From Rhynchospora pubera (Eukaryota > Streptophyta > Magnoliopsida > Poales > Cyperaceae): 64,000 nucleotides of DNA. This document shows positions 1-8,510 of the stretch, piece after piece. A model generated the notes under the pieces. That model saw only the letters and a program-made list of their open reading frames with translations. It was not told the DNA's origin and did not search any database. Numbering within the stretch: the stretch's first letter is position 1; the number at the start of each line of letters is the position of its first letter. The translations under genes were made by a program, and so were the position numbers. The stretch lies in the NCBI GenBank assembly GCA_028095005.1, contig CM051463.1, positions 63,464,251 through 63,528,250 on the forward strand. The letters run 5' to 3'.

Positions 1-13
1 CCAACTGTTAAAA

Positions 14-235
14 ATGGGGAGAAGGTGCAAGCGTGTTTTGGCAGTTATATGGGAAAGGATCCGACGCATATTCAAATCGCCACGACGTAGATACAAGGTG
101 GGAAGATATGATTCAGAAGATTATGCAAGAAATTTTGATGACGGCATGTGGCGAGAAGAGGATGATTTTATTCGAACTAGATTCCTTCATGAGTTCAGAT
201 TTCAAAGAGATTCGTATGAATTGGGGAGAAGTTGA
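14..235 (+). CDS. Small basic hypothetical protein (73 aa)
   Basis: Single-exon ORF whose ATG lies 13 bases inside the window edge, so promoter and any upstream exon cannot be seen. The N-terminus is strongly basic (MGRRCKRVLAVIWERIRRIF, then an Arg-rich patch) and is followed near residues 30-42 by a YDSEDYARNFDDG stretch. That layout resembles small plant proteins of unknown function with a basic, Trp/Phe-containing N-terminus followed by a 'YDPxSYALNFDDG' motif. The resemblance is from memory and the function is unknown. An overlapping frame (33-278) is open too but has no such pattern. Confidence 0.4.
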   Translation: MGRRCKRVLAVIWERIRRIFKSPRRRYKVGRYDSEDYARNFDDGMWREEDDFIRTRFLHEFRFQRDSYELGRS

Positions 236-551
236 TAAATTGGCTTTTCAAGGGAACAAAAAAGGGTTAGAATATTGAAACTTTGAAAATAATCTTGTTA
301 GAATCATTACGATTTCATTTTTTTTTTTTTTGCTATTTTCATTTCGATATATGTATCATATTTCAATAGCTCCATGGTGATCATATTTTAATTTTTTTTA
401 TTTGGTTCCGATCTTCAGTTAAGTCCGATAATTTGTTTGGAGTGCTGGTTGCTCAAATTTCTTAACATACATCAATCAGAAGGAAAATTGTCTCAACTTT
501 TTCCACTCAAGTACAGATGTTACAATCCAAACAGGGTTTCTTAGCTATCTG

Positions 552-2241
552 TCATCTTTGCTTGAGAAATGTCTTGCAAATCTTCAACCAAAACTCTCTG
601 TCAATCTCGGATTCATCTATTCTTTTCTTGGCTTCATCTCCAAATTTTCTCTGCAGTACATTAATAGTTTTATAGTGTAAGTGCAACAAAAGGAAACGCA
701 CTTAAAATTCCGGGTACCTTTTGCTCCTTAATTGTGTGTAAATAATTTAAATTTTTTTCAAATGGGAACTTACAGTGATGGAAGCATTGTTAACTAGACG
801 ATCGACGAGGTTATTTAGAATGTCTTTCGTGTACTCAGGATGCCCCTGAAATCCCAAAATGTGATTGCCAATTGCAAATACCTCAACCCTGGTATGATCA
901 GAGTATGCTAAAACCTTCGCTCTTCGGGGTACCATCCTTACCTAAATGAATTAGGCAAGATATTTAGTTATACATAAATTTGTTCAAAAAAAAAAGTTAT
1001 ACATAAATGAAAGAGAAAGCAATTCATAACAAATACCGAAGTGTGAAAAACAAGAGTTTTGTCTGATTTTGGCTTTGGAGTTCCCACCAAATTTTTAGAA
1101 ATATTAGAAAGTGTTGACTTAAAGAGCTAAAAGATTAATGGCTGGGTACATACAACTTGGTACTTTTTTTTTTTTTTTTAGTCTTTTGTACTGATGTACT
1201 GATACTTCAATTTTCTTATATATAAAATTATGGATGTCAGTTCTTCGTCAATTCCATTCCACCTAAAATTGTCTTAAACTAACCACAAATGAAAGTCAAA
1301 TAACAAAATTAAGGAAACAAGTCAGCTACGATCTTAATTGTCAAGACAGTACATTTTGTACCGGTAAGGACCTAAGAAGCAATATTGCAGTAATTGATCT
1401 AATTCATTTCTAACAAACCAAGATTATGATACATTGATTCTATGACTGTACCTCATCTTGGTGCACTTCTATGATAGAAGCACTATGCGGTTCCTCTTGA
1501 AAAGGTTCAAAAAGTTTGAGGGTTTCCAATGCGTTCACGAAATTTACCCGTCTAATGCCAATGTCCCATCCCAATTTTGCCTTTCCAACTTTTCCTCCGT
1601 GTGCCCTGCTCAGCACCTATATAAAAAAGGCAAAACAAAAATTACTACACTACTAATTCACCTTCTATATATAAAAAAATTATATATAATAAAAACTACA
1701 TAATTTCGTTCTTGGTAGTCTTGTAGATTAGCTCATTGGTATAATTTTGGGCTAATTTACACAAAAAAGAAGTAATTAACCAGTATATTGTTAATCAAGA
1801 CATCTGGTTTTTGCCTTTGTACCAGCCAATTTATAATAAGAGCAGGTAAAACTGTATGATGCTAAGTTGCTAACTACATTATAATTGGAATTTGGGTGAC
1901 ATTGGACATTAAACAAAGTCTACCTGGTGGCCAAAGCAAATGCCAAGCACCTTTTTCTTCATGCAATCGAGAATTCGCAACAACACGCACAACTTCAGAA
2001 CCCATAAATCATTGCCGTGGGCATCGTTCGGGCTGCCGCTCACCACAAACCCGTCATAGCTCTCCAATTGGTCCATCGGTGGGAACTCGCCATTGACAAC
2101 TCTGAAACAATCCCACCTCTCTCCTTCTTCACCGAATGCCTTGACAAACACATTGTAGTAGCCTCCATACACTTTTTTAACATAGTCTGAGTCATTTGCT
2201 GCTAGAAGGAGACAGTATTTTCTCTGTGTTATCGCATTCAT
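552..2241 (-). CDS. GGP: Gamma-glutamyl peptidase (class I glutamine amidotransferase-like)
   Basis: Four exons on the minus strand, all joined in phase 0 by GT-AG introns: 2241-1924, 1616-1452, 941-774 and 650-552, giving 249 aa, close to the ~250 aa of plant GGPs. The nucleophile elbow GICFGHQ at 100-106 carries the catalytic Cys102 and ends exactly at the exon 1 boundary. The GHPEYT motif in exon 3 supplies His195 and Glu197 of the triad. Plant GGPs are cytosolic enzymes that remove the gamma-glutamyl residue from glutathione conjugates in glucosinolate/camalexin synthesis and glutathione turnover. The exact substrate here cannot be read from sequence. Exon 2 contains [19 protein letters not shown], typical of the family. 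No frame damage is seen. Intron 2 carries a tiny retroposed insert at 980-994. Confidence 0.93.
980..994 (+). mobile_element. 15-bp retroposed insert with 14-bp target duplication
   Basis: The 15 bases TTGTTCAAAAAAAAA lie between two copies of AGTTATACATAAAT (966-979 and 995-1008). A poly(A) tail plus a long direct repeat is the signature of target-primed reverse transcription. The insert resembles the 3' end of the inserts at 2847 and 60420 (TTGCTT or TTGCTTC then A's). It lies in intron 2 of the peptidase gene. Confidence 0.5.
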
Positions 2242-2350
2242 AATTTCAGATTATTATGAGTTAGTATAGTTACTGAAGGTGATTTCTATATGAGTATTAA
2301 TATACTTGAGTTGGAATGAAGATGTGTTGCTGAGAGTGAAGTTGGATCTG

Positions 2351-2357
2351 TTTTATA
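2351..2357 (-). promoter_or_regulatory. TATA box of the gamma-glutamyl peptidase gene
   Basis: Minus strand reads TATAAAA, about 110 bases upstream of the ATG at 2241. This allows a short 5' leader of roughly 75-80 bases. Inferred from position and motif only. Confidence 0.5.
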
Positions 2358-2786
2358 GGAAGAGAAAGAGAGGGTCATGTAATTAATTGTTAAAATATTA
2401 AAATAAACTTTGTTTAATTATTTTTTAATTTGGAGCTGCTCGATCGTCAAAGCCGCTGAGGCATCCTTCTCCATGTTTTGCACGTGAATATGATTACATA
2501 CTTGCATCTGAAAAGTGGGAATCTTATGTGTTTGATCAAAAATAAAATAAAAGGTACTTACGATTGGTATATCATATGGATTCTGATGACAAGGATGTAC
2601 AGTGGCTAATTAACTGTTATTCTCCGCGTTTGTTCATCAAGTTTCAGTCTCCGCGTTTATTCATCTCATACAATTTCACGTCAATTATAAAAAGCGGACG
2701 GTAATTTTTTACTTTAATGTTCGTAAATCTATTAATTTAGTGGAGGTTCCGCCATATGTGAAATCAGCAGATGTAGAGGTGTTGTT

Positions 2787-2819
2787 TTTTATAGAAAACT
2801 TGGTAGTGGCTACCAAGTG
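2787..2819 (-). mobile_element. Ultra-short hairpin retroposon, copy 1 (33 bp)
   Basis: On the minus strand the insert starts CACTTGGTAGCCACTACCAA and ends in an A-rich tail. It is flanked by a perfect 18-bp duplication AGATGTAGAGGTGTTGTT (2769-2786 and 2820-2837). CTTGGTAG and CTACCAAG form a perfect 8-bp stem with a 3-base loop. The same structure recurs at 5717-5757 and 32249-32295. Confidence 0.6.
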
Positions 2820-2846
2820 AGATGTAGAGGTGTTGTTGGCATCATT

Positions 2847-2879
2847 TTTTTTTTTTTAAGCAAAACCGAGGGTCAGGCC
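2847..2879 (-). mobile_element. Short retroposed insert (33 bp) next to copy 1
   Basis: On the minus strand: GGCCTGACCCTCGGTTTTGC, TT, then 11 A's. It is bounded by a perfect 15-bp duplication GTTGTTGGCATCATT (2832-2846 and 2880-2894). The left duplication overlaps the right duplication of the neighbouring insert, so two independent insertions struck the same ~80 bp. Confidence 0.55.
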
Positions 2880-3162
2880 GTTGTTGGCATCATTATCGAT
2901 CGATTACCTTACAGTTCTAATCTATAAAGCCAATGGTCCAATATGAATCAGGTTTTATTATAATTTTTTTTAAAGTATGATTTGTTGATAATGAATTAAT
3001 TTGACAATTTAATAAGATAAATAATTTGGTGTAACATAAAATGTCAATGGTCCAACATTAAGTTTTATTATTATTTTTTAGAGTTATGTTTATTGATAAT
3101 AATGAATTAATTTGACAATCTAATAAGATAAATAGTTTGGCAATCTATAATGCCAATGGCCC

Positions 3163-3325
3163 AATAGGTGTGGATAGGTGTGGGAAGAAGGGAAGAAGGG
3201 AAGAAGTGAGAAGAAGCATTGGAAAGTGCGTAACTTTGTGAAGAGTTTAGATTGTTTATAATTTTTTTTCTTCCCTTCTTCCTTCTTCCTACTTCTTCTC
3301 AACACATCCAAACGGATGCATAATT
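3163..3325 (+). repeat. MITE-like repeat with CTTC/GAAG arms, copy 1
   Basis: Arms of GAAGAAGG and CTTCCTTCTTCC flank a core that reads GTGAAGAGTTTAGATTGTTT. The right edge is CATCCAAACGG. The same core and edge occur inverted at 25640-25795 and truncated at 63675-63790, so this is a dispersed family. Exact ends and target duplication were not resolved. Confidence 0.5.
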
Positions 3326-4526
3326 TTTTTTTCCCAATAATGTGATTTCTTGATAATGAATTATTTTGACAATCCAATAAGCTCATGTGCTGTCTCATAA
3401 TAATGAATTTTCTTTTACTTAAAAAAAATTAGAGATAGCATTAGGAACATGTAATGTTAGTTACCAAGGAATTTTCATATGTTGATCACATTGAGTGGCT
3501 CAAGATTTGGAGTTAAAATAAAATAAGAACGTATTTTAACTCTAGGAAGCGCATAAAAAAAATGATGATTTGGCATTCTTATCGCAATTTTCCGTTCACC
3601 AAAAAATAACTTGAAATCTGTCTGGTCTTATATTTAACCACCTTTGGAATGAAACAAAATTATATCAGTTTTGTTGTTCTCAGTTTATATATTTAACTTG
3701 GCCTCTCCTCGTTTTTGAAAATAAATAAATAAATGGTTTAATTAATTTGTTATTTGACTTCGTTTGGTGTTAATTTGACTGGCGATAGCTGACAGTCTGA
3801 CACCTGGGTTGTATATAGAATTCGAACAAAAAAAAGGATGCATTAAGTTGTATGGACTTTTGTCATTATTCTTTCAGCTCTTGAAGTCAACATTATTTAA
3901 ATCTCAAAAACATTCGTAAGTCAAAATCAGACAAAACTCTAAACCAATCTTTATAAAATTATAAGGTCAATGATATATTTCAAATTTTCGATTATTTTGA
4001 ATTGATTTAAAAAAATTAAAGTTAAAATTATTAAGATAATTTATTATTAACGTATCCCAATTCAACATTTTTAATAGGTTTCCAGTGAGGATCAAGAGAA
4101 TATTAATTTGTCATTTGTATCTCCTCTCATAGAGGGCACGAAGTTTGTGTTCCGCGTTGGTAGCACATCTTGGGTCAACATTCGCCCGAAAAATATGGAC
4201 TTATTTAGTAATCAAGCGAGTTTATCTTGTAAATTATATACCCCGAATGCTCGTTTTTCATGAAAGTGGCCTCCTTTACTATCTTATGAAACCGCGTCTT
4301 ATATCGTAATTTTATTTTCCCAATCTAATTGGAATACTGCACCTGTAAAGGAACGCAACCATCTTGTACCGTTTCTACCTCCTATTGTTTTACAGTTCTT
4401 GATACTTTGGTCGTTGAACAAATCAATCGACCGAGTGAAAGTGTCAGTTAGGAGCATAAATATATCTGGTCGGAACAGATAATGACGTATAACTTCTATT
4501 TATATTCATTTTGCTTTTAATATTAA

Positions 4527-4681
4527 AATATAAGAACCGGTAACTTCCTTGCAGTTATTGGTCTAGTGACAAAAGGCAATGCACTTTCACTAGAGGTCAT
4601 GAATTTGAAACCCGACTAAAAGTCTTTTGTGATATTTAATTTCGAAATAAGTTGGTTTGACCCATCTTATCCTAATTTTTT
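4527..4681 (+). mobile_element. SINE with 12-bp target duplication
   Basis: 155-bp insert between perfect copies of TTTTAATATTAA (4515-4526 and 4682-4693). Near the 5' end GGTCTAGTGAC resembles a tRNA A box, and GAATTTGAAACCC about 40 bases later resembles a B box. The 3' end carries a T-run instead of the usual A tail. A related, shorter copy lies at 51856-51968, sharing the ATATTTAATTT...AAATAAGTTGG segment. Confidence 0.65.
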
Positions 4682-5716
4682 TTTTAATATTAAGATGTGT
4701 GTTCAAATGCCAATAGGTTTGGATAAGAATACTGATAGATATAAAAATGAATACATATGCGATTAAAAGAATACCAAAATCAAAATAATTCAGATACCAA
4801 ATAATTCTCACATGAATCAAAAAATAAATAAATTGTTGATATTTATCAATGAATATATACGATTCATAGACGCTCTGAATCAATCAAGCGTTGAGGTTAA
4901 AGAGGATTTTGGGATGAGAAGAAATGTAATTGCAGACATGATGCCACATGGGCACTACAATTGGCAGCTATTTTTTGGTGAAGAATAAATTAGTGCAAAT
5001 TGTTACCGGGCCCCTGTTACAAAATTTGCTAGGTGATGATATCGTATCTTTCAACTATACCGACATTTTGTCATTTTTTCCATTAGTCGCTTGCTTGAAA
5101 GAAGGACGACATCGACATGATCCATTTTTTAATCAAAGATAAAAATCATCTCTATAATAACTAGTTAATAATGTAAAATTGATTGATCTTTTAAAAAGAA
5201 TAATAATAAATATGCATGCAATACTCGTGCTGTTATAATATTCAAACAGTGAAATCTCTAGAGAGGAGGAAGCTTTTCCAACTTGATCATAATAGACATA
5301 ATCATTAATTAACATGTTTAGAAATAAAAACACTAATTGTCATGATCCATAATTAACGAATCCAATTCGTGATCCTATTTAATTTAACGAGCAATGCATT
5401 TTATTTGAGTATTGTAAATTTTGAAATTCATTTGACAATTGATCAAGAGGTGGAAAAGTAAATGATGCGTTTATGTTTTAGCCTTTAATTGAAAATATTT
5501 TATTAAATCTAATTCATTAAAACCTTGCAATTATTTCTATTTTTTTAAAGTAGTATATTGGTCCTTAAATTAAAAAACAAAAAGATAACATAATTATCTA
5601 CTCTTTAGACTACAACATGACCTGATATTTCAATACTACGGTCTAAGATTAGCTAATATTGGATTGGTTCCATAAAAAAAAAGATGATGATAAAATTCAT
5701 AAAGCATGGTATAGTT

Positions 5717-5757
5717 TTTTTTTAGATACACCAGGTAGCGGCTACCCAGTTGAAAAG
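5717..5757 (-). mobile_element. Ultra-short hairpin retroposon, copy 2 (41 bp)
   Basis: Flanked by a perfect 16-bp duplication AAAGCATGGTATAGTT (5701-5716 and 5758-5773). On the minus strand it reads CTTTTCAACTGGGTAGCCGC, then TACCTGG and an A tail. Stem CTGGGTAG / CTACCTGG pairs over all 8 positions if G-U pairs are allowed in RNA. Confidence 0.6.
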
Positions 5758-6238
5758 AAAGCATGGTATAGTTCATATAAAAATATCACATTATCAAATA
5801 GGTAAATTCTAAATAAAGTCGTTACAAAATATAAAACCTGGTATTTCTTTGACTAGCTAATCTTGGTTCATTTGCAACGCGGAAGCATGATTCCCTGTTC
5901 GTCGGATTAACAAGTGGGGACTAAAACCGTAAAACGTAGATCAATATTGGGTGTTGCAAGTATTCCACTAAAATAAAAAATCTACGTTTTGAAAAAAATA
6001 AATAAATAAGCAATTTCATCTCGACTCTGTTTTCCTTGCACATTCTGTAGAGTTCAACAAAAGCGCGTAAAAATGCAACTTGATTTGTCAAATGGAGTGG
6101 TAATTAATTAATTGCATAATACATCTTCACGTTTTACTTAATCCTGAAACCCTCCAAAATCATGTCTGTTTTATTCAAACAAAAAATCGCATCTGAGATG
6201 GAAAATCTTCAAACTAGCTACCACCTTAAGTACCTAAC

Positions 6239-6534
6239 TCCGCCTATACTAAGCTTTGGTTGCATTGTTTAGTATAGCCCGGTCCCAAGCCCGGGTAAAA
6301 GGAGGAGGGTTGTGATAGGCTAGGCGAGCCAACGTAAAAATCCCAGTCATCTCTATGGAAATGAAACCCAATTATTGGGTTTCTTTCTAGCCTACCCCAA
6401 CTTGTTTGGGACAAAAGGCTTAGTTGTTGTTGTTGTTGTTGTTGTTTTGGGCATCAGATCTAAATTTCCGGACTCTCCCAGAAGGCCTCTACTGTGGGCT
6501 TGCATTCCATCTGTTATCCGATGGATCGGATTTA
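6239..6534 (+). mobile_element. Non-LTR retroposon with RTE/Au-SINE type 3' end and (TTG)n
   Basis: Insertion flanked by a perfect 12-bp duplication TAAGTACCTAAC (6227-6238 and 6535-6546). It contains the widespread plant segment CCCCAACTTGTTTGGGAC followed by a (TTG)n run at about 6423-6446, which is the 3' end shared by plant RTE LINEs and Au SINEs. Upstream is GGTCCCAAGCCCGGGTAAA, also common in such elements. About 88 bases follow the TTG run before the right duplication, so either the insert carried 3' flank or a second event occurred. Confidence 0.65.
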
Positions 6535-6767
6535 TAAGTACCTAACCCATCTGTCATTTTTTTTTTCACGAGGAGCAGCAGCCAGCAGATACGAAACTTC
6601 ATATTCCAATAACGGCCCACAGGCTTTAGAACAAATAAACAGAGTGCTCTGCCTAAATTATGAATTTATGATCCATATACCGATATACATAATACATAGC
6701 TCCTTTTACTTGACCTGCTACTGTCCTGGTTTACGATTTGGTCGAGATTGATTTAATTGCAAGAATG

Positions 6768-7057
6768 ATAACTGCCATCTGCATTTTTACCATCTCTATC
6801 ATCGTTAAATATAAAATGAACATATACAGCAAATAAGGTGAACATATATACAATCTAAGTGAACACTTACAAATAAATAAGTGTTCTCATCATTTGTTCA
6901 GAATTTACATGCATATTCAACTTATTTTCATTGAACTTATTTGTTTGTATGGATTCACTTAGATCGTCTATATGTTCACTTTGTTTGTTGTATATTTTCA
7001 CTTTATATTTAACGATAGTAGGAACGGTAAAACTGCAGCAGTAACCAATTTCCATTT
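6768..7057. repeat. Foldback MITE, family 'GAACATATA', copy 1
   Basis: Imperfect inverted halves, each with ATCGTTAAATATAAA near its outer end and repeated GTGAACAT(A)TA motifs, meeting around a central AAATAAGTGTTCTCATCA. Related copies lie at 42098-42396 and 61697-61985. The copies share the outer ATCGTTAAATATAAA and the central 'cttatttgtttgtatg' segment. No ORF. Confidence 0.55.
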
Positions 7058-7292
7058 ACTTAAACTCAGATTAGATTATTTATCACTTTGAATTTGAAAT
7101 CATTTATCACTTAGTGGCTCGCTTGAATTTGCCCCGATAAAACTCGATATATAATTATATTATTTAATTAATAATTTATAGTGCATAGTAATTAATATGA
7201 TGTATAAATAGTTTTATTTAGATAGATATATTAAATTTCTTCAAATTTTATAATGAAAATAATAAAATATTAGTAAGTAAATAATATAAAAA

Positions 7293-7686
7293 GAAACTGC
7301 TAGAGTCTAATATATTGGACGGATTCTGTCCAATACGATCGTTATCACGTTTTTTATTTTAAATGACCAATCTGAACCGTTCAATATATTCTACATATTG
7401 AAAATTTATAAGAAACCAATTTTTACATTTTTTTATTTTTTACTATTTTTTGGATATGTTAGAAAAATCGTTGTTATTGGACTAAAAATTCTTATATCAT
7501 GAATTTTCTAAAATACCAAAAAAATAATAATAATTTTTGAAAAAAATGTAAAAATTGATTTTTTTATAAGTTTTAAATATGAAGAACATATTGAACGGTT
7601 TGGATCGATCATTTGAAATTTGAAATGTGAGAACAGTCGTATTTGATAGACATGTCCGTTCAATATATTGGACACTAGCATTTCTC
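7293..7686. mobile_element. Mutator-type foldback MITE (394 bp)
   Basis: Long inverted repeat: left end GAAACTGCTAGAGTCTAATA, right end (reverse complement) GAGAAATGCTAGTGTCCAAT. The arms continue through TATATTGRACGG and a TTGGATCGATCATTTGAAAT motif for most of the element. Flanks ATATAAAAA and ATATAAACC match at 7 of 9 bases, consistent with an aged 9-bp Mutator target duplication. Related foldbacks lie near 19910-20210 and 20735-21143. Confidence 0.6.
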
Positions 7687-7986
7687 ATATAAACCTAGTA
7701 GATATAAATTAATTTGTAGTTTAATTATTAAAAATGATAGGAGATAAATCTTCTTGAGCTCATCGAACTTAAAAGTCTGATTAAGAGTTCGAGTTAGTCT
7801 GAATCTGATAGTTAGATTAATTTTTAAGTTCCTGTTCCATATGATTTGATTATAACGATTAGTATTTCAGTTCATATTCATATGGTTTGATTTATAATCA
7901 ATTCAAACTAGGTGCAGCATCAGCTCATTTGGTAATAACTTGTGTTATCATAAGTTATTCATCTACTTATATTAAACCCAATACTA

Positions 7987-8129
7987 GCATGTGGCCTAGT
8001 GGTTCAGTGATAAGAACACTAGATTAGCCTTCAAGAGGTTAAGGATTCAAGCCCACATGCACCTTTAATTTCAGAAAAAAAAAATTGGATGACAAAGATC
8101 TTCCTCTTTTTTCAAAAAAAAAAAAAAAA
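7987..8129 (+). mobile_element. tRNA-derived SINE with perfect 9-bp target duplication
   Basis: 143-bp insert between CCAATACTA at 7978-7986 and 8130-8138. Near the 5' end TGGCCTAGTGG matches an A box, and GGATTCAAGCCC at 8043-8054 matches a B box of RNA polymerase III promoters. The insert ends TTTTTTC followed by a 16-base A tail. This is the cleanest SINE in the window. Confidence 0.8.
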
Positions 8130-8392
8130 CCAATACTAATAACGTAACTTGACATAAGCACTGATGCATTTACAGATTCTATAACCAAATAAAAAGTTGT
8201 AAAACTATAAAATGAAAAGATAAAAAGGACTATTTGGGAAAGTTACCATAACCTCATAACCTCATAACCTGACAGGTCCGAACGGTCGTGTCCAATCTGG
8301 TTGGAGCCGTATCTCCCAAATCTGGTTCGATTCATTCCTTTTTCCATTCACATTCAGTGATTCAGGCACGAATATACCTTTCCCTCGCTCTC

Positions 8393-8456
8393 TCTTTCTC
8401 TCTCTAGGGTTTTTCCTCCTCCAAGTTCGTAGCTTCTTCTTCAAGCCACAAGAGAC

Positions 8457-8489
<33 letters not shown>

Positions 8490-8490
8490 C
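8393..8490 (+). promoter_or_regulatory. RAD23 core promoter/5' leader: CT tract, telo-box, GA tract
   Basis: A CTCTCTCTTTCTCTCTC tract runs directly into TAGGGTTTTT, a telo-box-like element typical near transcription starts of plant housekeeping genes. An (AG)n run at about 8462-8490 follows, 20 bases upstream of the RAD23 ATG, so it probably lies in the 5' UTR. The transcription start itself is not determined. Confidence 0.5.
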
Positions 8491-8510
8491 CTCATTTGAT
8501 CGAAGGCGCC

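Larger units (their letters stand above)
2395..4514. other. Intergenic DNA upstream of the peptidase gene
   Basis: Apart from the two short inserts and the CTTC-rich repeat listed separately, this AT-rich stretch shows no gene-like reading frame or recognisable RNA gene. The short ORFs on both strands have no motif and biased low-complexity composition. Confidence 0.6.
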
